Shown: in pieces, positions 19,591 through 31,448 of the stretch
How positions within the stretch are numbered: the first letter of the stretch is position 1
How the letters are laid out: each line of letters starts with the position of its first letter
Made by a program: the position numbers and the translations under genes
The notes under the pieces: model-generated
What the model saw: only the letters and a program-made list of their open reading frames with translations
The model's database searches: none
Told to the model about the DNA's origin: nothing
Assembly (NCBI GenBank): GCA_035578155.1
Contig: JAPWDM010000072.1
Span: 248,001 to 312,000 of the forward strand
Direction: 5' to 3'
DNA length: 64,000 nt
Origin: Brachynemurus nebulosus
Taxonomy: Eukaryota > Arthropoda > Insecta > Neuroptera > Myrmeleontidae

Positions 19591-22500
19591 TTATGTTTCA
19601 ATTGGTAATACGCACAACTTGGTAATTGGTCTTGTAAAAATTCCTTTTTGTGTTTTAACTACAGCTGATCGCGCAATATTATTTTTATCTAAATTTAAAT
19701 TTACAACTCGTGCTAATATCCACTTTAATGGTGGTATACCGTCTTCCCTTATTAATACTAATGCGCCAATTTTCAAGTTGGGCTGTTTTTTAAACCATTT
19801 TGGTCTTTGTTGTAACAATGAAATATATTCCTTATAATATTTTGACCAAAAAGATTGCCTCATTTGACAAATCTGTTTCCAATGAGATAATTTATTTAAT
19901 TTTTCCTGTAATAAATTAGGTTCAGGAAAACTCGTTAAATTTGAACCGATTAAGAAATGTCCGGGACTTAAATAATTTAAATCTTCACTGTCATTGGATA
20001 ATCCGCATAAAGGTCTGCTATTAAGTATACTTTCTACGTACACTAATAGAGTATTTAATTGTTCATAAGTAAGAACACTTTCCCCTATTACCCGTTTTAA
20101 ATGGTATTTCACTAATTTTATACCGCTTTCACAAATTCCGTTCATATGAGGAGCAAGAGGAACCGAAAATTTCCATTCAATATTTTTTGAATTCATAAAA
20201 TCTATGATTTGTTTGTGAGATTCGTCACTATCAAATAGTTTCTTTAATTCCCGTAGTTCCCTATATGCGCCCTTAAAGTTTGTCCCGTTGTCCGAATAAA
20301 AACATTTAACAATTCCGCGTCTACCTATGAAGCGAGTAACAGCCGCTAAAAACGTTTCTGTAGTTAAATCCGAACAAAGTTCAATATGATATGCCTTTGT
20401 AGCTAAACAAACAAAAATACAAAACCACGCCTTTGTTGTAATTACCCCTCTAATCCGAGATTGCTTAACCATAATTGGTCCGCCGAAATCTATTCCCGTT
20501 TCATAAAAGGGCCTAGTTAAATTTACACGTTCTTTCGGTAAATCCGCCATTAATTGTTCGTTAACTGTTGACCGAAACCTATAACATTTTACACATTTGT
20601 TAACTATTTTTCTTACTTCTCGTTTCCCATTTATTATCCAATAATTCATCCTTAAATTCGCTAGCAAATTTTGTGTTCCGGCATGTAACATTGTCTTATG
20701 TTCATATTCGATAATTATATCACTTAAATGACATTTAGGAGGCAATACATATGGGTGTTTTTGATTTAGAGAAATTTTTTGACAATTGGAGATCCTCCCC
20801 CCGACACGAATTAGTCCTTTATTATCTAAAAAAGGATTTAAATATTTTAAAGGGCTTTTAGTATAGGTATACGAATCTTTTCGATCGATCTTATTTGTTA
20901 ATTCCGTTAATTCTCTCCCGAAATATTTTGCTTGTACTAATTTAATAAGAAATTCCCGCGCTTCTATTATTTCACTTAAACTCAAATTTCCGTATTTTCT
21001 TGATCTAAAATTTTTAAAATTGTATGCAGCGCGCTTACACCATGCTACTCTTATTTGTAATTTCATAAAATCCGAAGTTTGCTCTATTACATCAAGAAAT
21101 AAACTATTATCAATATCCGCTGCAACTAAACAAGATTTTACTTTCAAACTTTGTTCCGGTAATTCCAAACTATTTACATTAATATTCGACCTTGGCCATT
21201 CCGATTCATTTAATTTTAGCCATGTAGGACCGTTAAACCATATATTTTGAAATTTAATAAATTCCGTTACGGATAAACCTCGACTTAGTTTGTCCGCACA
21301 AATATTATATTCACCGTTTAAATGATACCATCTTTTATAATCCGTTAGTTCTTGAATTTTATAAACCCTGTTAGAAACGAACATTTTTAATTTACTAGGA
21401 TCTAAATTAATCCAACCGTATACAATACTAGAATCCGTCCATAAATAATAACTATCGATTTTTAAAATATCATCTAAATTAGTTTTGATTTTATGTAATA
21501 ATTTGGACAACAACACCGCACCTAAAAGTTCCGTTCTGGGTAAAGTAGTACCTTTAAGAGGAATTATTCTAGTTTTAGCTGCAATTAAATTTATTGATAT
21601 TTCACCGTTTTCATGGAAAGTCTTTATATAAATGTAACCTCCGTATGCATACTTACTACTGTCGCAAAAACCATGTAATTCTATCCGTTTGAGTTTTGAA
21701 TCAGATTGAAAATAATGTCTCGAAATTTTAATGTTATTTAATAATTCTATATCCGAAAATGTATTTATAAATTCTTCCGAAAAATTTTTTGGTAAAGGGG
21801 TATCCCAATCTAAATTTTTATCCGCCCAAATTTTTTGAATAAAATGTTTCATTTTAACAATAACTACTCCAATATAACCTAAAGGATCAAAAATTCTACT
21901 TAAAAATGATAATGCTAACCGCTTTGTAATAATTTCATTCATTTCAAATTCCGGTATATTTATTTTGAAATAATCTCCGTTAATACTATATTTTAACCCA
22001 AGAGAGCTAATTAGTTTTTCCGAACTATCATTACTTTTAACAACCTTCTCTTGTTTTTCTAATGGAATAGTTTCCAATAGTTCTTTACAATTCGATGCCC
22101 ACTTGTGACATTTAAACCCTGCACTTTCTAAAACTGAAATTATATCGTTTTTCAAAGAAATTAACTCATTTTTTGTATTTGCTCCGGTTAAACAATCATC
22201 CATAAAGAAATTCCGTTTTAATATCTTTGCTGCGACAGGAAATTTATTTTCACTATCATTCGCTAATTTGTGTAATACTTTGATAGCTAAATACGGGCTA
22301 GCAGCAGCTCCGTACGTAACCGTAGCTAGTTTTAATATTTGCAATTCTCCCGAATTTTCATTTCTCCAAATAATTTTTTGAAAATTTTGATGATTTTCCG
22401 AAATATTTATCATCCTATACATTTTTATAATGTCTAAAGAAAATACGTAAGTATAACTTCTATACCTAATAATGATGTCAAATAAATCTTGTTGTAAAGA

Positions 22501-24891
22501 GGGTCCCGTATACATAAATTCATTTAATGAAAAACCGTTTTCCGTTTTACAACTAAAATCAAATACAACTCGCAATTTAGTTGTAGATTTTTCCGGTCTA
22601 ATTACCGCGTGATGGGGTACAAAATATTCTAATTTGTTGTTTTCTTTAAATTTCTCTAGTTCAGTAATATCAACCGCATGACCCATTTCTATATATTCCG
22701 AAATAAATTTTTTGTATTCATTGTACAAATTTTCATTTTTTATAAAACGACTTTCTAAATGATAAAATCTACTTAAAGCTTGCTCATAAGATGATCCTAA
22801 ATTTTCAATACCCTGTTTTAAAGGCAATTGAACCGTAAATTTTCCTGAAATTTTGTCACGAGTAACCGAATTTTCAAAAATTTCTTCACAAATTTTATCT
22901 TCACGTGACATAATTTTTTCCGAAGGCAAATCTTCTATTGCCCAAAATTTTTTAATATTTTCATTTAATTCCGCCGATTTACAATCCGTATTTAAATAAC
23001 AATTTTTTGTATACCTTTTAGTATATAACACATTTCTATTTAGAATAGGTCCCGCTATAACATAACCAAAAACCGTTTTGTGTAAAGACAAATTATGTTG
23101 ATCTAAAGGAATGTGTGCTCCCCGTAACAATTTAAAAAATAAACCACTACCGATTAATAATTCAATAGAACTAGGCTTATTGAATTCCGTGTCCGCTAAA
23201 TTAATTTTATTCGGTATAAGTAAACCTTTTTTATCAATATAAGAATGTGGCAATGGTGTAGTAATATTATCCAAAATAGAACACTCGAGTTCAGTACTGA
23301 ATTCCGAACATAACGATTGAATTTTTATCCCGACCGATTCCTTTACTTGTACCGTTTTTCCCGATAAACCGATAATATCCAAATTTTGCCGATGTGTTGG
23401 TAAACCAAGTTTATCCACTACATGTTTACAAATAAAATTACTTTCGCTGGCACTGTCTAATAAAGCTTTAATTATTAAATGTTTACCGTTTCTTTCGAAA
23501 ATTTTAACCTTAACCGTAGGCAATAAAGTTTCAAAATTGTTTTTATTACAATAACTACTATCTTGATTAGCACAACAATTTGATGTTGGCTTTTCATTAC
23601 TACTTATCTGTTCCCGATTTAAGTTTCCATCACTAGTATTAGTAACAGATTTACTTAACGATTCTTTATTTAAAGGTACATTATTATCTAATCCTTTCCG
23701 CTGGTTATCGTAATTTGAACCGAAATGCAATAAACTATTATGACGCCTATTACATATGCTACATTTAAAATTTGACCGACAATTGTATACCGTGTGTTCA
23801 TTTAAACATAAGAAACATAAATGATTTTTTGATACAAACTCACGTCTTTCAGAAGTAGATAAATTTTTAAATTTAAAACATTTTAAAATACTGTGATTAT
23901 TTAGTTTGCAATAAGTACATTTTTTATTTAAGCCCTTATTTAATGGTAACGATATTTGTTTTTTATAATAATTATTATCAAATTTATTTTTATTAACTGA
24001 AGATTCTAATGATAAAATTTGAAATGCCTTTGCCCGATGTTCTAAAAATTCGATTAATTGACTCAGTTTAGGAACAGACTCCCGGTTTTGACATAATTCC
24101 CATTGCTGTTTAGTAGCAAAATCTAATTTTTGTACAATAATAAAAATTAGTATTAAATCCCAATAATCAACTGGTACATTCAAACTTTTTAGTGCCTCGA
24201 AATGTAATTTAACCTTTAAAACTAATTCCTTAACTGTATGCTCCTTTGAAACATTTGGTAATTCTAAAATTGACTTAATATGACCATTAATAATGAGTAA
24301 CGAATTTTCATACTCTTTTACTAAAAGTTTATATGCAATATCATAACCTTCATCCGAAATATTTACCGCCGAAATAACACTTAGTGCTTCTCCTTTTAAT
24401 AAAGATCTAAGATAATTTAATTTTTCAACTTTAGAAATAAAAGGTTTATTGTGAATAGCCGAATCAAAAGAATTTCTAAATTCAACCCATTTTAAATAAT
24501 CACCCGAAAAAGGTTCAATTTTTAATGTAGGTAAAGGAATATTTGTAAATTTGGGTACCGAATCATTGTAACCGTTTTGATTTAAATTATCCGAATTGCT
24601 AGCCTGTGTAAGTACATTTAAATTCAAATAACCTTGAATTTCCGATTTCAAACTAAAATATTTATCTTCAAAACTATCCCTTTCCGCGTCATCTAATTCA
24701 CTTTTTTCAAGTAACTCAATAGCAGATTGAATTTCTAAAAATGATTCATAATCCTTTGTTAATTGTTCATTTCGAACCGTTAAATTTGCTTTATCTACAG
24801 GCTGCTCTGTTTTTTCTAAAACTTTTTGTAACCGTGAATGATTACGTTTTAAAACCGACCGTTTCTTTTTTAACTGTTGTAACTCATCCAT
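19591..24891 (-). CDS. BEL/Pao gag-pol polyprotein, intact (1,766 aa)
   Basis: One uninterrupted frame from ATG to stop. Order: coiled-coil N-terminus; DUF1759-type gag region (IPLPTLKIEPFSGDY, residue about 115); three zinc-knuckle-like clusters (about 325-395, e.g. CTYCKLNNHSILKC); aspartic protease with LLDSASESNF (about 480); reverse transcriptase with FFMDDC (about 897); RNase H (HGFCDSSKYAYGGY, about 1,080); H2C2 finger (HAGTQ...CVKC, about 1,400); integrase core with GIDFGG (about 1,469), SDNGTNF (about 1,535) and GICESG (about 1,586); and the C-terminal DUF5641-type domain. BEL elements encode gag and pol in a single frame, as here. Length matches the family. Nothing indicates decay. 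Confidence 0.97.
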   Translation of the reverse strand: MDELQQLKKKRSVLKRNHSRLQKVLEKTEQPVDKANLTVRNEQLTKDYESFLEIQSAIELLEKSELDDAERDSFEDKYFSLKSEIQGYLNLNVLTQASNSDNLNQNGYNDSVPKFTNIPLPTLKIEPFSGDYLKWVEFRNSFDSAIHNKPFISKVEKLNYLRSLLKGEALSVISAVNISDEGYDIAYKLLVKEYENSLLIINGHIKSILELPNVSKEHTVKELVLKVKLHFEALKSLNVPVDYWDLILIFIIVQKLDFATKQQWELCQNRESVPKLSQLIEFLEHRAKAFQILSLESSVNKNKFDNNYYKKQISLPLNKGLNKKCTYCKLNNHSILKCFKFKNLSTSERREFVSKNHLCFLCLNEHTVYNCRSNFKCSICNRRHNSLLHFGSNYDNQRKGLDNNVPLNKESLSKSVTNTSDGNLNREQISSNEKPTSNCCANQDSSYCNKNNFETLLPTVKVKIFERNGKHLIIKALLDSASESNFICKHVVDKLGLPTHRQNLDIIGLSGKTVQVKESVGIKIQSLCSEFSTELECSILDNITTPLPHSYIDKKGLLIPNKINLADTEFNKPSSIELLIGSGLFFKLLRGAHIPLDQHNLSLHKTVFGYVIAGPILNRNVLYTKRYTKNCYLNTDCKSAELNENIKKFWAIEDLPSEKIMSREDKICEEIFENSVTRDKISGKFTVQLPLKQGIENLGSSYEQALSRFYHLESRFIKNENLYNEYKKFISEYIEMGHAVDITELEKFKENNKLEYFVPHHAVIRPEKSTTKLRVVFDFSCKTENGFSLNEFMYTGPSLQQDLFDIIIRYRSYTYVFSLDIIKMYRMINISENHQNFQKIIWRNENSGELQILKLATVTYGAAASPYLAIKVLHKLANDSENKFPVAAKILKRNFFMDDCLTGANTKNELISLKNDIISVLESAGFKCHKWASNCKELLETIPLEKQEKVVKSNDSSEKLISSLGLKYSINGDYFKINIPEFEMNEIITKRLALSFLSRIFDPLGYIGVVIVKMKHFIQKIWADKNLDWDTPLPKNFSEEFINTFSDIELLNNIKISRHYFQSDSKLKRIELHGFCDSSKYAYGGYIYIKTFHENGEISINLIAAKTRIIPLKGTTLPRTELLGAVLLSKLLHKIKTNLDDILKIDSYYLWTDSSIVYGWINLDPSKLKMFVSNRVYKIQELTDYKRWYHLNGEYNICADKLSRGLSVTEFIKFQNIWFNGPTWLKLNESEWPRSNINVNSLELPEQSLKVKSCLVAADIDNSLFLDVIEQTSDFMKLQIRVAWCKRAAYNFKNFRSRKYGNLSLSEIIEAREFLIKLVQAKYFGRELTELTNKIDRKDSYTYTKSPLKYLNPFLDNKGLIRVGGRISNCQKISLNQKHPYVLPPKCHLSDIIIEYEHKTMLHAGTQNLLANLRMNYWIINGKREVRKIVNKCVKCYRFRSTVNEQLMADLPKERVNLTRPFYETGIDFGGPIMVKQSRIRGVITTKAWFCIFVCLATKAYHIELCSDLTTETFLAAVTRFIGRRGIVKCFYSDNGTNFKGAYRELRELKKLFDSDESHKQIIDFMNSKNIEWKFSVPLAPHMNGICESGIKLVKYHLKRVIGESVLTYEQLNTLLVYVESILNSRPLCGLSNDSEDLNYLSPGHFLIGSNLTSFPEPNLLQEKLNKLSHWKQICQMRQSFWSKYYKEYISLLQQRPKWFKKQPNLKIGALVLIREDGIPPLKWILARVVNLNLDKNNIARSAVVKTQKGIFTRPITKLCVLPIET

Positions 24892-25504
24892 TTTTAAATT
24901 TACTAAAAGAAATTTCTAGTATAATCTAGTTTAAATACTAGTAACCGCCAAAATATTTACTTTAAATAAGGCTTTAATTGTTGCCTTCAAAGTTTTTGGA
25001 AACAAATTTATCAATAAAATTGAAATAATCTTACCGTAAATACAATACAAACATGAATTTCCTTAATGTCCGATTAATTACAAATAAATTCACATAGAAT
25101 TTACACCGATAGTTTCACATACATATATTTTTATTTTAATAAACACAAAGAACACACACTAATGGTAGATGTTCTTCTATTTCTTTTTAGCACTCACTAA
25201 AGGGATATGCTTCTTCTTTGTTGCTGCTTACCACGTGACCCGTACTGCAGCAAAATCCGCCATTCCGCTTATAAGAACCATTTAGTTCACATGCCGCCAT
25301 TTTTGTTTCCAAAATACACCGAAATTTATATTTTATTTTATAAAAACCGCCGAATTATATTATTTAATATTTCCGAACATGGAAATCCGCTGAATCAGAG
25401 CCGCAACAATTTAGAAAACCGTAGAAACATTAAATTAAACCGTAAAAAACAAGCAAATAGCCGCCTTCAATTTCTCAAGTCGTCTTCGCTCGGGCGCCAA
25501 AAAA
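24892..25504 (-). other. BEL/Pao 5' leader with primer-binding site
   Basis: Between the 5' LTR and the polyprotein start. Four bases inside the LTR (25,482-25,500, minus strand) lies TGGCGCCCGAGCGAAGACG, whose first ten bases match the usual lysine-tRNA-type primer site. The rest is untranslated leader; a 124-codon frame on the opposite strand has no support. Confidence 0.7.
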
Positions 25505-25921
25505 TGTTTTGGTGTTTAATTGGTCCTTGTTCAGGTGCCAAAAGAATACCTTTTATTTGTTTTGATGTATCCGTTTATTAACATCAAATTAATACATAAT
25601 TATGTGACACTATATAAATAAACACAATAATACTATGTAGTAACTCAGTAAATAACAATATAACAAAAGGCGACGTTAGATGTTGTATTACGTACGTGTT
25701 GCTTGTTTGGTTGACAAACTCTGACTGACTACTTTATGTGTTGTCAGACTAAAAGAAACCTCGTACTCTGATATAACAGACAGTACAGATGCAAATATTC
25801 AAACCAAACCACAAGAGAACTATGCTTGCAGCAGTTAACGTTCGTTACAGAACAAATACATATACATTATAATATACTATTTTAAATAAATTCAAAGAAT
25901 ACAAATGTAAAAAATCCAACA
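25505..25921 (-). repeat. BEL/Pao 5' LTR
   Basis: 417 bp, the promoter-bearing LTR for the minus-strand element. It appears identical to the 3' LTR, which implies a very recent insertion or gene conversion. Confidence 0.95.
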
Positions 25922-26628
25922 GGGGTGAAGAAGTGTCAAAAGCTATGGAATCAATTTTTAAACTTGGTCGAAAACCATTGCTATTACAAACTGATAATGG
26001 CACTGTTTTCAACCCTTATTTTAAACAGCTAATGGAGAAATATGGCATTAAACATTTTACAACTTATTCATCTTTAAAGGCGAGTATCGTCGAAAGATTT
26101 AATAGAACTTTGAAAAATTTAATTTGGAAACAATTTAATATTCAATCCTCTCATAAGTGGATTCAAATGCTTGATGATTTGGTAAAAAAATATAATAACA
26201 CAATACATTCTACAATCAAAATGAAGCCAAGTGAAGTTAATTCAAAAATAATTGAAGAGAAATTACGTCATACAGTCTATAATTATAGTCAGTTACAAAA
26301 TACGAAAAAGCCTCGATATAAGAAAAATGATCATGTTCGCATTAGTAAGTTTAAAACCACTTTTGAAAAGGGTTATACTTTTAACTGGAAACCTGAAATT
26401 TTTAAAATTAATAAGGTACATAAGACGGATCCAGTCACTTGCTCATTGATTAATTATAAAAATAAACCAATTCAAGGCAAGTTTTACGAATTTGAGATTC
26501 AAAAAACTAAACATCCTTCAGTGTATCTTATTTTCAAGATTCTTAAAAGGAAAGTAGATAAATTACTGGTTGAATGGTTAGGATTCAAAGGTCAGAAATC
26601 GTGGATTCATAAAAATGATATAGTATAA
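25922..26628 (+). pseudogene. Polinton integrase, C-terminal part, split by BEL
   Basis: Retroviral-type integrase: LLLQTDNGTVF (second catalytic Asp), KASIVERFNRTLKN (catalytic Glu), then an SH3-like region and a C-terminal chromodomain-like segment (VYLIFKILKRKVDKLLVEWLGF). The frame joins, through the GGGGT duplication, with FAWAVPLKSK encoded at about 18,838-18,871 on the other side of the BEL element. The zinc finger and first catalytic Asp are missing even there, so an internal deletion had already killed the gene before BEL arrived. It converges with the polymerase gene, 115 bp away. Confidence 0.9.
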
Positions 26629-26742
26629 TTACTTTTTCTTGAAAAGTGTATGTAATTGTTAAGAAACGAAAAATATAATATTAAAAAAAAAACTGTTATT
26701 TTGTTTATTTTTTTTATTTTAGAAATGAGTGAGACAATATTT

Positions 26743-29700
26743 TTACAAACTATATTTATCAAACCAGGCTAAAGTCGAAACACTATCCTCTTTTATTATT
26801 CTTTTGTCGTCGTCACCGGATAAAGTTTTTTTATTGGTTTTTAGTGTAAAAATGTGAAGATAATTGGAGTTAATTAAATACATTTCAGCATACATGTTTT
26901 TGTTAAAAAACAATATATTTAAATAATCCTCGAAAGTTATTTGTGACAGAGTCGGTTTCGTAATCCCTTTAGCCCGCTTTTCTACAATTTTATCTAATGT
27001 CATGTATGAATACATTTTCGCCCTTAACCCACAATAAGTAGTTATTATTTTTCCTTTTAGCTCATCTTTCATTAAACCCATTATACTTTTATTAACAGGT
27101 GTAATATTAAAAGGGTTTATTTCTGAATATCCTGATGTATCAAAATGATTTAAATTTTGTTGAATTATTTGATATGGATTAATATTTTCAAAGCCAACTA
27201 ATAATGAATCTGTATCTGAATATAATAATTTAACATTATTTCCAAAAATATTTTTAAAAACATCGTAGTAATAATAATACATATGATATTTGGATAACTC
27301 CAGAATGGCCCACCCTGCATATATTGGCCTGTTATAGTATGTTTCATCTTTTACATTTTCAACCATAATTAGATTTTCACACAAATAAGTAAAATTTTTA
27401 CATAATGCACTGGCTTTTTTTGCGAGCCCCATTTCTACCATCCCAACTACAACATAATTTGATATTACATCTTTTACGGAGTGATTCAATACATTTACCA
27501 AATATACTATTCACATTTCGTTTAAAATAATTTGACTCAAATTTTGTTTTAGCCTCGGCTCTTAGTTTTCCATTTAACCAACAGGAATATTTCAATTTTA
27601 AAACTTTGTGTATTTTTCTGAGAACTAAGCCATGTTTTAAGCATTGTTTTAAATTTTTAATGTGTAATATATAATTTTTTTTAGGTCTCAAGGATCCTAT
27701 AAGTTTTGGAACTCGAGAATTTGATTTAGGTGGGATAAAATTTTCTGGACAAAATGGAAAATCGTTATGAAGATCGTGAATATTTTCTGGATAGTCTAAA
27801 TCAACTTCTAAGGCATACCCTATGTCGGGATCATTTTCGTTAGTGTTTTCTAAATCAAAATCGTTTACATTTATATATTCAAAACCTCCATAAGGTAAAG
27901 GAAAATGTGACATTATGAATCCATAAAGACTGTTGGCATCAAAATACATAATATATCTATCGCTCTCATTTTCGTTATAAAATTCATTCATGTATACATT
28001 AGTGGCTTGGAAAAATCTAGTAGGAACAAAACAGTTTCCTCCTCTAATGGAAGTTTCAAAAAAATTTAATATGTCAATATCTGTAATAAGTTCAAGTTCA
28101 ACCTCTGTATATTTTAACATAGCTTCAAACGAAAGACCCGGTATGCTAAAAAAAAAGATGGATCTAATTTGTAAACTTTATGGCATAGTTCTCGAAAATT
28201 TTCAAATACATCAGCCATAAGTAAAATGTCTGTGTTCAAGTACAATTCACTATAATCACCCAAAGTTTCGATTTTAAAATGATTCCAAACCATTTGAGCA
28301 TGTGCATAATCATTATTAGAAACATTTTCATTTTTGATAATATTAAAAAAATAATCTTTAGATGGAAGTTGGGTTTCTTTTAATTTTTCATAACTATTAA
28401 CATAAGAATAAGGAAATACTCCTTTTCTCATTAACAAATTAAAATCGCTTTCTAAAGGAAAGTGTTGTTTTAAAATTTTAAATTGATGTGGTTCCAAATT
28501 TTTTGACAGCTCATCTAAAGAAGAATTTAAAAATCTACATGAATTTAAAAAGCGTACATAAACTGATCCAATTTTTTTCTGAATACAAATATAGTTTTGT
28601 GTATTTAAAGGAATAAAATAAATGACCTCATTCGAAAATCCTAATTCTCTCAAGAACAAATGAAAATCATAGCGACTTCCACTATGAAAGAAAACTGGTA
28701 TATATCTATTTATTTGTAAATTTATATTACAATCTTGATGTGCAGCACCCCTAAAATTTGAATTACCTGAATAATCTAGATGATTGTGATCCCTAACCTT
28801 AATTTGACTAGGCTCAAATGATTTTTCACATATCCAACAAGTATCTGCATTTTGAAAAACAATTTCATCTTCAAAAGTCATTACCATGGGTGCATTTGTT
28901 TCAAGAAAACTTTCAATACATTTAGCCAACTCAATAATTTTTTTAATAAAATACTTGCTTTCCATTGGACCTATGTAACTATAATAAGAATTAAGATTTT
29001 CGTTAAAATAACAAACAACCTTCATTCCTATTGCATAAGGAACGTGGTGTTCAATTCTTTCAACATATGGTTCATTTGGGTTTGGAGCGCAACTATGAAA
29101 TTTTTTAATTAAAGATTCCATATCGCAATAGACAGAGAGGGGAACTTTTAGTAAATGTTTGATTTTGTTAAATTTCATAATATTGTTATTTTCCCATGAA
29201 AATGTTATTTTAACTGGCTTTACAAGTGAACATTTTTCCAAATGTTGATTTAACAAACCTATGTTTGTAAAATAATTTAAACATCTTTCACAAATATGAT
29301 GTTTATTTTTAGGCTGGGAAAGTTGCGAGCCACATAAACGAGATAAATTTTTTCTATAACAATAATGATGTCTTTTATTTTCGTTATCAGAAATTAATAA
29401 CAAATTAATATGAGTATTATTTTTATATTTGGTAAAGTGTAGAGGGCCGCAAATTTTTCCTAAATTATTTAATCCATATACATTGATTGAAATATTGTTT
29501 AATTTCTCGAATGTGTCTATATCTTTTAAACTAATTGGAAAGGTAATATTAGTTAAAATAAAAATTTCTCTAAAACTTTGTGGATACTTTGAAACTCTAT
29601 TTGAATTACTTTCTTCTGGGTATAGAGCAGCTAAAATTGACCAAATAAAACAATAATTATCATGATTTTTTACATTAATTACAGATTTGGTTTTTAAAAT

Positions 29701-30082
29701 ATTTTTTGGCAATGGGATATAAGTACCACCTGAATTTAACGCATCGTATTGAGCTAAACTTAAGTCCAAATACAAAATTCGATTTAAAGTTTTTCCGCTT
29801 TCACCTCTTTCAAATGTATCCATTTTATCTAAAATATCTTCCATTGTTACTTTATATATAACACTAATTTCACTAGTACGGCCTAAGACAGATAATCTAT
29901 TTTGAAAGTAAATATTATCGAAAACTTCCCTATCAAGTTTTTCAAATTTATATTCACAACAAAGACTGAAACTTATTTTTAACAAAGTATATTTTTGTTG
30001 ATATTCAGTTATTTTAGACTTTACTAAATGGAAACACTTTTCGAAAAATTCATTTACTGAATTTATATTATCATTGTTTTAA
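26743..30082 (-). pseudogene. Polinton family B DNA polymerase (frameshifted)
   Basis: Protein-primed-type PolB. The N-terminal frame (about 30,082-28,114) has exonuclease motifs (SVYCDMESL; HSGSRYDFHLF; YLNTDILLMADVF) and an inserted HNH-like segment (CWICEKSFEP ... VRDHNHLDYSG). The second frame (to about 27,490) has the palm motif YFDANSLYGFIMS and NSIFGKCIESL. The third (27,501-26,743) has YSDTDSLLVGF, the second catalytic motif, and the normal C-terminus. Slips occur at a nine-A run (28,148-28,156) and near 27,480; others are possible. The start is not an ATG; an upstream exon may exist. It would replicate the element from a protein primer. Confidence 0.92.
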
Positions 30083-30175
30083 TAATACCCACAAAAATTC
30101 TGTTATTAAAACTATTTGCAACATTGCTCCAATGTAGATTACTAAATGAGTTTACCTTAGTGTGAACTCCTGAAT

Positions 30176-31448
30176 TTAGATTAGGCACTGATGATTGTAA
30201 AAATTTTCTTCAAAATGTCTTGAAGTTGACGGTTGAACATTTTCTTCAAAATCTGTTGAAGTTGATTGTTGAATATTTTCTTCAAAATCGGTTGCAGTTG
30301 ACGGTTGAACATTTTCTTCAAAACGATTGGGGTCTGAAGGTTGAATATTTTCTGCAATATTTTTTCTGCAACTGAAAATAAAAATATTAAACTTATATAG
30401 TAATAGAATGAAAAACATTTACTTATTTTCAGTTTCGAATTTCCTTTTAATTGCCTTTTTCATTGCATTCGATTTAAATATTCATTAATATTGAAATCTG
30501 GAGAGTGCCTTGATATCTGACTTGGTTGTGCAAAACCTGTTGGATAATCTTTAGCTGATATGTGATTTGTTCGAGACGGGCCTGCTTCGTTTATGTTTGT
30601 ATGGGTTGAAGGCAATTGTTCTCTGTCATTGCAGCTTCCAGCTGATAATTTCAATCGATAATTACCGTTGTTTGTTCTTCTGTAATGTAGATTTTTTTTT
30701 AATTTTTAAAATTTCAGGACCAGGGTGAGTATTGGTATAATTTGGAAAATTTGTATTGTTTACTTGAGAAGAAGCTGCAGTGTCTTCCAGATTTAAAAAT
30801 AACGCTTGACTGCTCTCAGAATTTAAAGGTGAAATTATGTCTTATAAATTAGTTGGATAATTTGAATGATTGTTGGGAAATTCGAAATAGGTTCTATCAG
30901 AACTTATCGTACTGTTTGTTGACTCAGCGGGTCACTATTGCTAGCTTCGAAAACTGATTCTTCAAAATTATCCCTGGGATATAAATTAAAATTCATTGTA
31001 ATTTTACATTTTCTGTTTTGAAGATGATTTGTTGTATGTTGTGCTATTTTCATAGTTGGTACATTATTTACGAAATTGAGTAGTAATCGATAAATATCGG
31101 CAAAACATGTTCGTTGTTTATAATTAGAATCTATTTCCTTATTTATATCTAGAAATTCAATTTCGATCTCAGATGAATCGTTATCAATAATTTTTATATA
31201 GATATCTTGTAATTCGCTTTAGTAAATGTGAAAAATGAATATTTCTTAGAATTTTTTGAAACTCTGTACTTATAAAATAAATATTCATTAAAAATTTCAA
31301 TTAATGCCTTTTTTCTGTCTTCGCAGTACAAGAAATTGACTGCAACGCATTCACCAACAATGTTTACTTCCCCTAGTAAATTATTTATTTCCATATTGTT
31401 CCACTCACCTTCCATTTTTTTTAAATTGATTGTTAAATAATATTTCAC
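30176..31448 (-). pseudogene. Polinton-associated ORF upstream of PolB, broken
   Basis: Minus-strand coding blocks follow one another in shifting frames. An N-terminal piece begins near 31,448 (with EYLFYKYRVSKNSKKYSFF), then RTCFADIYRLLLNFVNN and PTMKIAQHTTNHLQNRK (about 31,110-31,020). A serine/asparagine-rich region with stops follows, then EAGPSRTNHISAKDYP (near 30,580) and a 12-residue tandem repeat, FEENVQPSTATD and variants, at 30,176-30,330. It could be one gene, possibly spliced, upstream of or joined to PolB. Function is unknown. Confidence 0.5.

Larger units (their letters stand above)
18877..25921 (-). mobile_element. Complete BEL/Pao LTR retrotransposon, 7,045 bp
   Basis: Two 417-bp LTRs (18,877-19,293 and 25,505-25,921) flank a single 1,766-codon polyprotein on the minus strand. 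A 5-bp duplication GGGGT (18,872-18,876 and 25,922-25,926) marks the insertion. The LTRs are identical as far as I can read, and both ends show TG...CA on the element's strand. The element sits inside the Polinton integrase gene, so it is younger than that element. It appears competent for transposition. Confidence 0.97.

Noticed and set aside
25207..25581. 124-codon plus-strand ORF overlapping the BEL 5' LTR
   Set aside because: It lies antisense to the BEL leader and LTR and has no motif.
28100..28160. Programmed ribosomal frameshift in PolB
   Set aside because: A second break downstream and lesions in neighbouring genes make plain decay or a sequencing slip the simpler explanation.
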